Shown: one piece after another, positions 18,152 to 25,888 of the stretch | Numbering within the stretch: position 1 is the stretch's first letter | Layout of the letters: each line of letters begins with the position of its first letter | Assembly (NCBI RefSeq): GCF_014287475.1 | Contig: NZ_JACOPF010000002.1 | Location: 248,001 to 312,000 of the forward strand | Reading direction: 5' to 3' | From: Mediterraneibacter hominis | GTDB lineage: Bacteria; Bacillota; Clostridia; Lachnospirales; Lachnospiraceae | DNA length: 64,000 nucleotides | The notes under the pieces: model-generated | Seen by the model: the letters and a program-made list of their open reading frames with translations, nothing else | Told to the model about the DNA's origin: nothing | Databases searched by the model: none | Translations under genes and position numbers: made by a program

Positions 18152-18439
18152 ATGAACAAGTATGAATTAGCTGTTGTTGTCAGCGCAAAGCTTGAGGATG
18201 AAGCGAGAGCAGAAGTCATCGAAAAAGTGAAAGCATTGATCGCACGTTTCGGCGGCAATGTGACAGATGTCGATGAGTGGGGCAAGAGAAGACTTGCTTA
18301 CGAAATCCAGAAGATGAAAGAAGGATATTATTACTTCATCCACTTCGAATCTGATACAACTGTTCCGGGAGAAGTAGAACAGCGTATCCGTATCATGGAC
18401 AATGTGATCAGATATTTGTGCGTGAAACAGGAAGCATAA
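18152..18439 (+). CDS. rpsF: 30S ribosomal protein S6
   Basis: A 95-residue S6 protein with MNKYELAVVVSAKL at the start, DVDEWGKRRLAYEI in the middle and an IMDNVIRYLCVKQE end, normal length for the family. AAGGAGGTG lies ten bases before ATG 18152. S6 sits on the small-subunit platform and pairs with S18, encoded two genes on. First gene of the conserved rpsF-ssb-rpsR operon. Confidence 0.96.
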   Translation: MNKYELAVVVSAKLEDEARAEVIEKVKALIARFGGNVTDVDEWGKRRLAYEIQKMKEGYYYFIHFESDTTVPGEVEQRIRIMDNVIRYLCVKQEA

Positions 18440-18453
18440 AGAAAGAGGTATAT

Positions 18454-18897
18454 ATGAATAAGGCGATTTTAGTAGGAAGGTTGACAAGAGACCCTGAGAT
18501 TCGGTATTCACAAGGAGAGAACGGAACAGCAGTCGGCAGATATACAATAGCTGTAGACCGCAGATTTAAACGCGACAATGAACCTACTGCAGATTTCATT
18601 CCGTGCGTAGTATTTGGACGTTCGGCGGAGTTCGCAGAGAAATATTTCCGTCAGGGAATGAGGGTTTCTGTTTCCGGACGTATTCAGACTGGAAGCTATA
18701 CGAATAAAGATGGTATCAAGGTATATACCACAGAGGTTATTATAGAAGAACAGGAATTTGCAGAGAGCAGAGCCGAAAGTGAAGCGAACAGAGGTGCTTT
18801 CCAGCAGTCAGCCCCAAGTCCGGCGCCAAGTGTTGACGCGGGAGACGGATTTATGAACATTCCGGATGGAATTGACGAAGAATTGCCGTTTAATTAG
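18454..18897 (+). CDS. ssb: Single-stranded DNA-binding protein
   Basis: A 147-residue SSB with an N-terminal OB fold (MNKAILVGRLTRDPEIRYS; IPCVVFGRSAEFAEKY), a Ser/Pro-rich linker and the acidic C-terminal tip DEELPFN that recruits replication and repair partners. The tip ends PFN rather than the commoner PF. Start at ATG 18454 after AAAGAGG. It is 14 bp behind rpsF and 25 bp before rpsR. Confidence 0.96.
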   Translation: MNKAILVGRLTRDPEIRYSQGENGTAVGRYTIAVDRRFKRDNEPTADFIPCVVFGRSAEFAEKYFRQGMRVSVSGRIQTGSYTNKDGIKVYTTEVIIEEQEFAESRAESEANRGAFQQSAPSPAPSVDAGDGFMNIPDGIDEELPFN

Positions 18898-18922
18898 AGA
18901 ATTGTGAAAGGAGAGACTGGTC

Positions 18923-19189
18923 ATGGCTTACGAAAAGGGAAGTAAACCAGAGGGCGGCTTCAAGAGAAGAGGCCCAGCGCGCAGAAGAAAAAAAGTGTGC
19001 GTATTCTGTGGAAAAGAAAACAATGAAATCGATTATAAAGACGTAGCAAAGTTAAAGAAATATGTCTCTGAAAGAGGAAAAATTCTTCCAAGAAGAATCA
19101 CAGGAAACTGTGCAAAACATCAGAGAGCTCTTACTGTGGCAATTAAGAGAGCGAGACATATCTCTCTGATGCCGTACGTACAGGATTAA
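18923..19189 (+). CDS. rpsR: 30S ribosomal protein S18
   Basis: An 88-residue S18 with [18 protein letters not shown] and the [14 protein letters not shown] core. The Cys pair CVFC with the later Cys suggests the zinc-binding (C+) form. GGAGAG precedes the ATG. Last gene of the operon; a two-way terminator follows. Confidence 0.96.
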   Translation: MAYEKGSKPEGGFKRRGPARRRKKVCVFCGKENNEIDYKDVAKLKKYVSERGKILPRRITGNCAKHQRALTVAIKRARHISLMPYVQD

Positions 19190-19212
19190 TTAACAGAATA
19201 TAATAAAAAAAG

Positions 19213-19255
19213 AAAGCTGAGATTAGCGGGGAACTGCAAAATCTCAGCTTTTTAT
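19213..19255. terminator. Two-way terminator after rpsR
   Basis: A perfect 12-bp stem (19213-19224 with 19240-19251, AAAGCTGAGATT and its complement) and a T-run on the plus strand. The minus-strand side is followed by CTTTTTTT, so it can also end the convergent phosphoesterase transcript, whose stop codon lies within it. Confidence 0.85.
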
Positions 19256-19783
19256 ATCTGCGGGCGCAAAAGCGGAGAGTATTTTTTCGATACTTACGGG
19301 ACGTAAATCATTTGCGTCAACACCTACGTCAAACCGGCGGATTTGCGACTGCATATTTTTCTGATTGTAATCAGCGGTATTGTGCTGATGCCCGTGTAAA
19401 TGGATTGCTCCATGATGCCGGTGGTTCCAGTCCTTAATCGGGTAATGAAATAAAATGAAAAGCATATCTTTACAGCGCAATTCGTAATAATCTTTTATCC
19501 AGATAAGAGAGCTTTTGTCGAAAGACTGCTGCTCTGCGAATCTATCATGATTTCCTTTCACCAGATACTTCTGACCGTTTAGCCGGCTTAATATTTTATT
19601 TGCATAGGAAGTCCCTTTTAAAGTGACGTCTCCAAGAATAAAAATTTCATCATTGTCAGTAACCGTACTGTTCCAGTTTTCTATAAGCGCACGATTCATA
19701 TTTTCTATGTCTTTGAATGGACGGGAAGAATGTTTTATAACATTGGTATGGTAAAAATGTGTGTCAGAGGTAAAGAATATCAT
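19244..19783 (-). CDS. Calcineurin-like metallophosphoesterase
   Basis: A 179-residue single-domain phosphoesterase: TSDTHFYH at the N-terminus, FILGDVTLKG, LVKGNHDR, a central LFHYP and C-terminal HLHGHQHN, which complete the binuclear-metal site. Small proteins of this type occur widely in phage and bacteria and are annotated only generically. Substrate unknown. It is the second of two phosphatase genes on the minus strand, 40 bp behind the one at 19824. Its 3' end lies in the shared terminator. Confidence 0.85.
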   Translation of the reverse strand: MIFFTSDTHFYHTNVIKHSSRPFKDIENMNRALIENWNSTVTDNDEIFILGDVTLKGTSYANKILSRLNGQKYLVKGNHDRFAEQQSFDKSSLIWIKDYYELRCKDMLFILFHYPIKDWNHRHHGAIHLHGHQHNTADYNQKNMQSQIRRFDVGVDANDLRPVSIEKILSAFAPADIKS

Positions 19784-19823
19784 AAAAGCTCCAATCTGTA
19801 TTCATTTTTGTTTTGTATAGTTG

Positions 19824-20537
19824 TCAGTATTTAAATTCAGAAGATATGTACTCCTCTGTATCTGTTTCCATGCAGTATATCGCTAAATTGTAACCGAATA
19901 CACAGCCGCAGTCTATGGAAATATGATTATTGCGTCTGATTACAGTACCCTTGTTTCCTTTTTCTAATACGGTGGGAGTATGTCCAGTGATGGTGTACTT
20001 ATCCTGAAAGTAGGTTTTATTCAGATTGGCGTGTGAAAATAAAAGCTGCGGCACAGTAAAATCTTCTACGGTCATTCCACTGCTGAAGGGCTCAAGACCG
20101 CCATGTACAAGCAGATAATTTTTATTATTTACAAAAACTTCTTCATATAGGGAAAAGTCACCTAGATAATCTAAAAGGTCATACTTCCTGGACAGGGATA
20201 AGGCGCTGAATTCTTCGATTGTATGTTTTCCGCCGTTTAACAGCCAGTCGGTGTAATATTGCATAGTTTCTATAGTAATATGTGTTTCTGCATTTTCTTC
20301 TGTGATTTCAGTACACAACTCCTTTAACACTTTTAGAGCCATGAATTCGTGATTTCCAACAAGGGGAATCACGTTTGGACGATTCATCATATCCTGTAGT
20401 ACTTTCACAGATGCATAACCACGGTCAATACAGTCACCTAAAACATAGAGAGTGTCGTTGGCATTAAAATTCACTTTTTCTATAGCTTTCCTATATTCAT
20501 TGTAACAACCATGGATATCGCTTATGACATAGTGCAT
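19824..20537 (-). CDS. Ser/Thr-type metallophosphatase (PPP family)
   Basis: A 237-residue PPP-like phosphatase: SDIHGCYNEY at the start, GDCIDRG, VGNHEFMALK, LLVHGGLEP and ITGHTPT. It is a clear paralogue of the enzyme at 11735. Relatives remove phosphate from Ser/Thr/Tyr or hydrolyse Ap4A-like nucleotides. It is followed on the same strand by another phosphoesterase. Upstream (20538-20760) is a 223-bp divergent region shared with a MerR regulator gene. Confidence 0.85.
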   Translation of the reverse strand: MHYVISDIHGCYNEYRKAIEKVNFNANDTLYVLGDCIDRGYASVKVLQDMMNRPNVIPLVGNHEFMALKVLKELCTEITEENAETHITIETMQYYTDWLLNGGKHTIEEFSALSLSRKYDLLDYLGDFSLYEEVFVNNKNYLLVHGGLEPFSSGMTVEDFTVPQLLFSHANLNKTYFQDKYTITGHTPTVLEKGNKGTVIRRNNHISIDCGCVFGYNLAIYCMETDTEEYISSEFKY

Positions 20538-20677
20538 ACTGCCACCTCAAATCAATGCGTTTGTTTTTAATGCGTTGTTCGGCTTTGCCCGAATACCTCC
20601 TGAATGAGCGTGAAAGCTTATAACTAACTTTACTATAACGGCAGGCCGATTGCAATATAATACTGCTGTTTTTATGA

Positions 20678-20702
20678 AAACTCTGTTCTTACAAGAGAGT
20701 TT
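20678..20702 (+). promoter_or_regulatory. Inverted repeat before the MerR gene
   Basis: AAACTCT (20678-20684) and AGAGTTT (20696-20702) with 11 bases between, about 60 bp before the MerR gene. This could be an autoregulatory operator. No convincing -35/-10 pair with MerR-type spacing was found around it. Confidence 0.3.
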
Positions 20703-20760
20703 CTGCTAAGATAAACATATAAGCCATAGACGTGAGAAGCTGTAGGAAAAGGAGGAAAAG

Positions 20761-21594
20761 ATGGAAAAACTAAGTATTGGGAAAATGGCTAAATTGAACC
20801 AGACGACAATACAGGCACTGCGTCTCTATGATGAAATGGGAATCCTGAAACCGATAGAAATAAATGAAATGACAGGATATCGCTATTATGATGTAAGGCA
20901 GAGTGCCAAGCTGGATATGATCCAATACATGAAATCTACAGGAATGACGCTAAAAGAAATTAAGGAAGTGTTTGACAGGCAGGATCTTGCCTTGCTAAAT
21001 GAAATGCTCCACCAGCAGCTGCGGGACATAAAAATGCAGATAAAAGCGCTGATGTGCAGAGAAAAAGCGGTGAAGCGCATGATTGACAGCTACAACCGCT
21101 ATCTCAAGGCACCGGAGGACGGCAGAATTACTATGGAGTACATTGACGACAGAAAAATCTATAGCAGAAAGCTGGAGGTGAATTTTTACGAATACGGGAT
21201 CGAAGAATATGAAACAATTTTGAAGGCTTTGAAAAAGGAAATGACGGAGCAGGGGCTGGGCGAGTATTATTATAATGCGGGGACTACGATTACAGCCGGA
21301 GATTTTCTGCGTGGCTTCTGTGTTTCGAATGAGATTTTTGTGTTTGTAGACCAGGACTGCAAAAGCGAGAGCTTCCGTATACTGCCGGTTAATATGTATG
21401 CCTGTGTATACTGTGATGATTTTGATAAAGAAAAAATCTATATCGAAAGACTTAGAAAATTTGTGGAAGAAATGCGTCTTCGCATATGTGGAGATTACAT
21501 TTGTGAAGTTCTGACGGAACTGCCGGTTACACATGCGGGGAAGAGGGAAATGTATCTGCGTTTACAGGTTCCTGTTGAATTTGTTAAAAATTAA
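20761..21594 (+). CDS. MerR-family regulator with GyrI-like effector domain
   Basis: A 277-residue regulator with an N-terminal MerR winged helix (LSIGKMAKLNQTTIQALRLY, then GYRYYD), a coiled-coil dimer helix near 75-115, and a C-terminal GyrI/BmrR-like ligand domain of about 150 residues. Such proteins bind hydrophobic or cationic compounds and untwist 19-bp-spacer promoters. An excellent site AAGGAGG precedes the ATG. Eleven bases after its stop begins a TTGACT-N19-TACAAT promoter, the typical MerR target design, so the next gene is a likely target. Confidence 0.88.
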   Translation: MEKLSIGKMAKLNQTTIQALRLYDEMGILKPIEINEMTGYRYYDVRQSAKLDMIQYMKSTGMTLKEIKEVFDRQDLALLNEMLHQQLRDIKMQIKALMCREKAVKRMIDSYNRYLKAPEDGRITMEYIDDRKIYSRKLEVNFYEYGIEEYETILKALKKEMTEQGLGEYYYNAGTTITAGDFLRGFCVSNEIFVFVDQDCKSESFRILPVNMYACVYCDDFDKEKIYIERLRKFVEEMRLRICGDYICEVLTELPVTHAGKREMYLRLQVPVEFVKN

Positions 21595-21604
21595 ACTATT
21601 CTTC

Positions 21605-21659
21605 TTGACTCTATTGCAGCAGGAGGTTTTACAATAAACCTATAAAATTCATGCAATAG
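21605..21659 (+). promoter_or_regulatory. 19-bp-spacer promoter with nested dyads (probable MerR target)
   Basis: TTGACT (21605-21610), 19-bp spacer, TACAAT (21630-21635). A long spacer is typical of MerR-activated promoters. Two dyads overlap it: CTATTGCA/TGCAATAG (21611-21618 and 21652-21659) and AGGTTT/AAACCT (21624-21629 and 21636-21641). The dyad is not the classic one inside the spacer, so the assignment is tentative. Confidence 0.45.
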
Positions 21660-21676
21660 ACAGGAGGGTAACATTT

Positions 21677-22711
21677 ATGGAAAGAGAAAAAATCAGAGTT
21701 GTACAGTACGGATGTGGTAAGATGGCAAAGTATACGCTGCGTTATCTCTATGAGAGCGGCGCAGAGATCGTCGGTGCGATCGACGTCAATCCAGAGGTTG
21801 TGGGGATGGATATCGGAGATTATGCGGAGCTGGGCGTGAAGACAGGAGTTATCATATCGGATAATGCAGATGAGGTACTGGATAACTGTGACGCAGATGC
21901 AGCGGTTGTGACATTGTTCAGTTTTGTAAAGGACTGCTACAAAATGTTTGAGGACTGTGTGAAACGAGGGATTCATGTGATCACTACCTGCGAGGAGGCA
22001 ATCTATCCGTGGACTACAAGCGCAAAAGAGACAAACCGTCTGGATCGCCTTGCAAAGGAGCATGGCTGTACAATCGCGGGCAGCGGTATGCAGGACATTT
22101 TCTGGGTAAATATGATAGCACAGGTTGCGGCAGGTTGTCACAAAATTACGAAAATTGAAGGCGCAGTGAGTTATAATGTAGAAGATTACGGACTGGCTCT
22201 TGCAAAGGCACATGGCGCAGGCTTTACACCGGAGCAGTTTGAGGCAGAGGTGGCGCATCCGGAGGAAATAGTGCCTGCATATGTATGGAATTCCAATGAA
22301 TCTTTGGCAAATAGACTGGGGTTGAGTGTAAAGTCCAGTTCCCAGAAATGTGTTCCGTATTTTTATGACAAGGATTTGTATTCTGCAACACTGGGAGAAA
22401 CTATTCCAAAAGGGAACTGTATCGGAATGAGCGCGGTGGTAACGACAGAGACAAATCAGGGCATTATTCTGGAAACACAGTGTATTGGAAAAGTATACGG
22501 ACCTGACGACGGGGATATGTGTGACTGGAAGATTATCGGTGAGCCGGATACAGAATTCCATGTGGTAAAACCGGCTACGGTAGAACACACCTGTGCAACG
22601 ATTGTTAATCGGATTCCGACATTGATAAAAGCGCCGGCAGGTTATGTGACAGTGGATAAGCTGGATCCGGTTGAATACATGGCATACCCAATGCAGCTTT
22701 ACGTGGATTAA
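21677..22711 (+). CDS. NAD(P)-dependent dehydrogenase, 2,4-diaminopentanoate dehydrogenase / DapB-like
   Basis: A 344-residue oxidoreductase with an N-terminal Rossmann fold ([17 protein letters not shown], then [11 protein letters not shown]) and the dihydrodipicolinate-reductase-like architecture of amino-acid and amine dehydrogenases such as 2,4-diaminopentanoate dehydrogenase of ornithine fermentation. The region GMQDIFWVN and [12 protein letters not shown] matches that family. The glycine motif is GCGKMA, compatible with NAD(P). Ornithine-fermentation genes (orr, oraS/E, ortA/B) are not adjacent, so the actual substrate is open. It stands between a MerR and a FadR-type regulator gene. 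Confidence 0.75.
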   Translation: MEREKIRVVQYGCGKMAKYTLRYLYESGAEIVGAIDVNPEVVGMDIGDYAELGVKTGVIISDNADEVLDNCDADAAVVTLFSFVKDCYKMFEDCVKRGIHVITTCEEAIYPWTTSAKETNRLDRLAKEHGCTIAGSGMQDIFWVNMIAQVAAGCHKITKIEGAVSYNVEDYGLALAKAHGAGFTPEQFEAEVAHPEEIVPAYVWNSNESLANRLGLSVKSSSQKCVPYFYDKDLYSATLGETIPKGNCIGMSAVVTTETNQGIILETQCIGKVYGPDDGDMCDWKIIGEPDTEFHVVKPATVEHTCATIVNRIPTLIKAPAGYVTVDKLDPVEYMAYPMQLYVD

Positions 22712-22770
22712 GCAGAAGAAAAAGGCGTGCGCAGAAGAACTCTTTAAAGGTAAACGGAAAGAAGATATAA

Positions 22771-22799
22771 TTGACAATTTTGCAATCCTTTAGTATAGT
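22771..22799 (+). promoter_or_regulatory. Sigma-A promoter of the FadR-type gene
   Basis: TTGACA (22771-22776), 17-bp spacer, TATAGT (22794-22799), near consensus. Transcription should start near 22806, about 15 nt before the GTG at 22821, which supports that start. Confidence 0.75.
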
Positions 22800-22820
22800 A
22801 CTTGTCGAAGAGAGGAAAGG

Positions 22821-23603
22821 GTGAGGGGGCGATATCCGGGATTTTATTTGGCATCCTGCGATAAGCGCCCGCTCATTTATAAGCATATGGCAGGGAATTT
22901 GAAGGGAATCCGCCAGATATTGCTGGCTGAACAGGTAGAAGAACAAATTTATGAATATATTACTCAACAGGGAATAGTGACGGGAGAACGTCTGCCGAAT
23001 GAGTTTAAGCTGGCAGAACGGTTTGGCGTTGGGCGAAGCACGATCCGAGAGGCAGTGAAGTTACTTGTTTCCCGTGGGGTATTGGAGACACGACGGGGGT
23101 CTGGGACATATGTGCGGGAAGTTATTCCTTCAGATTTAGATCCGCTGAATCTACGGAATGTCGAGGATAAGGTTTCTTTGGCGATGGATTTAGTAGACCT
23201 GCGTATGATTCTGGAGCCGGGGATCGCGGAGCTGGCGGCGTATAATGCTACAGAAGAAGAAATAAAGATATTATTTGAGAAGTGCGATGATACAGAGAGG
23301 CGGATAAGAGAAGAAGAATACTATATTCAGTCTGATATTGATTTTCATACACACATTGCACTTTGCAGCAAAAATAAAGTAATTGAGCAGTTGATTGCTA
23401 TAATAGAAACGGCGGTACTGATGTTTGTGAATATTACACACAGGCAGTTGACAAAGGAGACTATCACGACCCACCGCGCGATTGCCGAAGCGATCGCAGA
23501 GCATGATCCGATTGGGGCAAAAGCTGCTATGACAATGCATATTACGTATAATCGCAGTTTGATAAAGGAGATTAAAAAAGAAAAAAGGATTGTATATGAT
23601 TAA
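22821..23603 (+). CDS. FadR/GntR-family transcriptional regulator
   Basis: A 260-residue regulator with an N-terminal winged helix (LPNEFKLAERFGVGRSTIREAVKLLVSRGVLETRRGSGTYV, in part) and a C-terminal all-helical FCD domain with D/E and His residues for a metal-bound acid ligand (DFHTHIA, THRAIAEAI). FadR-type proteins typically repress sugar-acid or lactate genes. GTG 22821 is used because of the promoter position and GAGG five bases before it; ATG 22887 would remove 22 residues but has no site. The sugar-acid genes start 288 bp downstream behind a perfect palindrome, its likely operator. Confidence 0.88.
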   Translation: MRGRYPGFYLASCDKRPLIYKHMAGNLKGIRQILLAEQVEEQIYEYITQQGIVTGERLPNEFKLAERFGVGRSTIREAVKLLVSRGVLETRRGSGTYVREVIPSDLDPLNLRNVEDKVSLAMDLVDLRMILEPGIAELAAYNATEEEIKILFEKCDDTERRIREEEYYIQSDIDFHTHIALCSKNKVIEQLIAIIETAVLMFVNITHRQLTKETITTHRAIAEAIAEHDPIGAKAAMTMHITYNRSLIKEIKKEKRIVYD

Positions 23604-23605
23604 GA

Positions 23606-23633
23606 GCTCTGTGAAAGGAGCTCTTTTTCATTG
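23606..23633 (+). terminator. Terminator after the FadR-type gene
   Basis: AAGAGCTC (23606-23613) pairs with GAGCTCTT (23622-23629), 8-base loop, then TTTTT. It separates the regulator gene from the catabolic genes. Confidence 0.75.
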
Positions 23634-23685
23634 GATTGTATAGTACTACAGAAAATGAAGCGTTTTCGTACGGTAATTTGTAAGA

Positions 23686-23708
23686 ACAAATTAGTCAGAC
23701 TAATTTGT
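23686..23708. promoter_or_regulatory. Perfect 23-bp palindrome, probable FadR-type operator
   Basis: Two 11-base arms, ACAAATTAGTC and its exact complement, around one central A. The core TAGTC-A-GACTA carries the GT/AC spacing typical of GntR/FadR operators. It lies about 125 bp before the -10 of the catabolic genes and 80 bp behind the regulator gene. Confidence 0.65.
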
Positions 23709-23831
23709 GTGGAGTAATAAAAAATAACACATAAAAAATATAAAAATTATATAAAATGTCAAATATCTAGCCGAAAAAAGTGGAAAACCCTCCTTTTTTT
23801 GTGTGAAAAGTAGAATGTATATGCAACAATT

Positions 23832-23840
23832 TGATATGAT
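23832..23840 (+). promoter_or_regulatory. Extended -10 promoter of the sugar-acid genes
   Basis: TGATATGAT (extended -10 TG-N-TATGAT) with no good -35, as expected for a promoter needing or escaping regulation. It lies about 50 bp before the first gene. Nothing else clear was seen in 23709-23831, which is very AT-rich. Confidence 0.4.
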
Positions 23841-23891
23841 GACTTTCGAGTGTTATATTTTTAAAGTAATTTAAGAAAGGGAGGAAAATGA

Positions 23892-24971
23892 ATGAGCTTG
23901 AAAACGGGAATTATAGGATGTGGAAAAGTAGGAGATTTCCATGCAAAAGCCTATGCCGGATTAGAAAACAGTGTTTTCACTGCCGTATGTGATGCGAATT
24001 ACGAGCGTGCGAAGGCTTTTGCAGATGCTTATCATGTAAAAGCGTACACAGACATTGCAGAGATGATCCGAACAGAGCAGCTAGACGTAGTCAGTGTCTG
24101 CACCCCTCATCCACTACATGCAAATCCAGCAGTCACAGCAGCAGAGAATGGCTGCAATGTGCTGATTGAAAAACCATTGGCTTCTACACTTACCGATTGC
24201 GACAAAATTATTGAGGCGGGGGATAAGAACAAAGTAACGATCGGCACTATGGTGCAGCGGCGTTTCTACCGTCCTTGTATGCGTATTCATGAGGCAATCA
24301 AAGACGGAAAGATAGGCAAGCCGGTTCTGGGTATGGTTACAATGCTTGGATGGAGAGATGAAGCCTACTACCAGAGTGATGCCTGGAGAGGAACATGGGA
24401 CGGAGAAGGCGGCGGCGTACTCGTAAATCAAGCGCCTCATCAACTGGATCTATTGCTATGGTATATGGGCGAGGTGGATGAAGTATACGGCGTGTGGAAA
24501 AATTTAAATCACCCATATATTGAAGTAGAAGATACGGCCGTAGCTGTCGTGAAGTTCAAGAGCGGCGCGATCGGAAACATTGTTACAAGTAACAGCCAGA
24601 ATCCGGCGCTTTATGGAAAAGTACATATTTTCGGTGAAAACGGAGCAGGAGTCGGAGTGCAGACAGACGGCGGCGCAATGTTTATCGCAGGTATGTCTTC
24701 TATTACGGAGCCTCCTTATAACGACCTGTGGACGGTGCCCGGCGAAACAGAACAGTTGGAAGAATGGAAAAAAGGGGACTGTGACTTCTTCAACAGTGTC
24801 GATTCGATGTACTATTACCACCGTGAGCAGATAGAGGATTTCCTAAAGGCTGTAGAAAACGGGACGAAACCTCTGGTAGACGCCAGGGACGGACGAAAGA
24901 CGGTGGAACTGTTTACTGCGATTTACCGGAGTACGAAGAGTGGAATGCCGGTGAAATTTCCACTCACTTAA
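23892..24971 (+). CDS. Gfo/Idh/MocA-family oxidoreductase
   Basis: A 359-residue NAD(P)-dependent oxidoreductase with the N-terminal Rossmann motif GIIGCGKVGDFHA, the family EKP motif (VLIEKPLA) near residue 95 and a C-terminal alpha/beta domain containing HQLDLLLWYMGEVDEV. Members oxidise sugars, sugar acids or inositols. GGGAGG precedes the ATG. First of four genes for uptake and breakdown of a sugar acid. The preceding palindrome and FadR-type gene suggest induction by the acid or its keto product. Confidence 0.88.
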   Translation: MSLKTGIIGCGKVGDFHAKAYAGLENSVFTAVCDANYERAKAFADAYHVKAYTDIAEMIRTEQLDVVSVCTPHPLHANPAVTAAENGCNVLIEKPLASTLTDCDKIIEAGDKNKVTIGTMVQRRFYRPCMRIHEAIKDGKIGKPVLGMVTMLGWRDEAYYQSDAWRGTWDGEGGGVLVNQAPHQLDLLLWYMGEVDEVYGVWKNLNHPYIEVEDTAVAVVKFKSGAIGNIVTSNSQNPALYGKVHIFGENGAGVGVQTDGGAMFIAGMSSITEPPYNDLWTVPGETEQLEEWKKGDCDFFNSVDSMYYYHREQIEDFLKAVENGTKPLVDARDGRKTVELFTAIYRSTKSGMPVKFPLT

Positions 24972-24988
24972 AGAAAAGAGGAAATAGT

Positions 24989-25858
24989 ATGTATACATCT
25001 TATAATGAAGCCTGCGGTAAAGACTGTTCGGATCTGATGACAGATTTGAAATTGTGTGAGAAAGCAGGAATGGACTATATTGAAATACGGCTGGATATGC
25101 TGAGAGATTTTCTGAAGACAGGAACACTGGAAGAATTAACTGATTTTTTTGCAAAAAGCCGGTTGAAGCCGCATGCAATTAATGCCGTATATCTGCGGCA
25201 GGATTTTCTAAAAGAAGATACAGGTGCGGCAGACGATCCTGTAATGCAGGATTTTCTTCTGGCCTGTGAGGCGGGCAAGGCGATTGGCAGCCATTATATG
25301 ATTATTGTGCCTCCACTCGATCCAAGCGGAGTGTTCACAGGGAACGTACAGGAGGCGGAAAAGGATTGCATACATATCTTAAAGAAGCTTTCCGAATTTG
25401 CACGCCCCTACGAAATGAACCTCTGCTTTGAACTGGTAGGCTTAAAAAAGAGCTGTGTGCGCACGATAGAGGCGGCAGACCGTATAGTACGCGCTGTGGA
25501 TGAGGATAACGTAGGGTTTGTTTTCGACTCTTATAATATCTATCTTTGTGGAAAGTGCAATGATTTTTCAAAGATTAGAGAGGTTCAGCCGGAAAAAATC
25601 TTTGCTGTCCATCTGATGAGTGCGGATGATGTGCCGGAAGAAGAAATGGGACAGGACAAACGCTGTTTCCCAGGGGAGGGCGTGGTTGACACAGACGCTT
25701 TCCTGAAAACACTTGGAGAGACCGGATATAACGGAATGGTATCGGTGGAAACTTTCCGGCCGCAGTATTGGCGTCAGACGCCTGAGTGGGTAATTGAGAA
25801 TGCATATCGGACAGTGCATGAGGCATTAAAAAAGAATGACTGCCTATCCTATTTATAA
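24989..25858 (+). CDS. Sugar-phosphate isomerase/epimerase family (xylose-isomerase-like TIM barrel)
   Basis: A 289-residue AP-endonuclease-2-type TIM barrel: YIEIRLDM strand 2, a metal-site Glu in LCFELVGLKK, VGFVFDSYN, FAVHLMSADD and a final SVETF, consistent with a single divalent-metal site and aldose-ketose isomerase or epimerase chemistry as in IolE/IolI/IolH relatives. It lies 17 bp behind the oxidoreductase and 30 bp before the permease. The pairing of a Gfo/Idh dehydrogenase with such a barrel often gives oxidation-isomerisation of sugars. Confidence 0.85.
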   Translation: MYTSYNEACGKDCSDLMTDLKLCEKAGMDYIEIRLDMLRDFLKTGTLEELTDFFAKSRLKPHAINAVYLRQDFLKEDTGAADDPVMQDFLLACEAGKAIGSHYMIIVPPLDPSGVFTGNVQEAEKDCIHILKKLSEFARPYEMNLCFELVGLKKSCVRTIEAADRIVRAVDEDNVGFVFDSYNIYLCGKCNDFSKIREVQPEKIFAVHLMSADDVPEEEMGQDKRCFPGEGVVDTDAFLKTLGETGYNGMVSVETFRPQYWRQTPEWVIENAYRTVHEALKKNDCLSYL

Positions 25859-25888
25859 TTATCTAATTTAAGAAAGAGAGGGAAAAAA

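Noticed and set aside
20570..20600. TTCGG/CCGAA hairpin between the phosphatase and MerR genes
   Set aside because: Five-base stem without T-run; too weak to call.
21629..22777. Long open frame (about 380 codons) antisense to the dehydrogenase gene
   Set aside because: Rich in Cys/His/Arg, no domain, no ribosome binding site; a shadow of the real gene.
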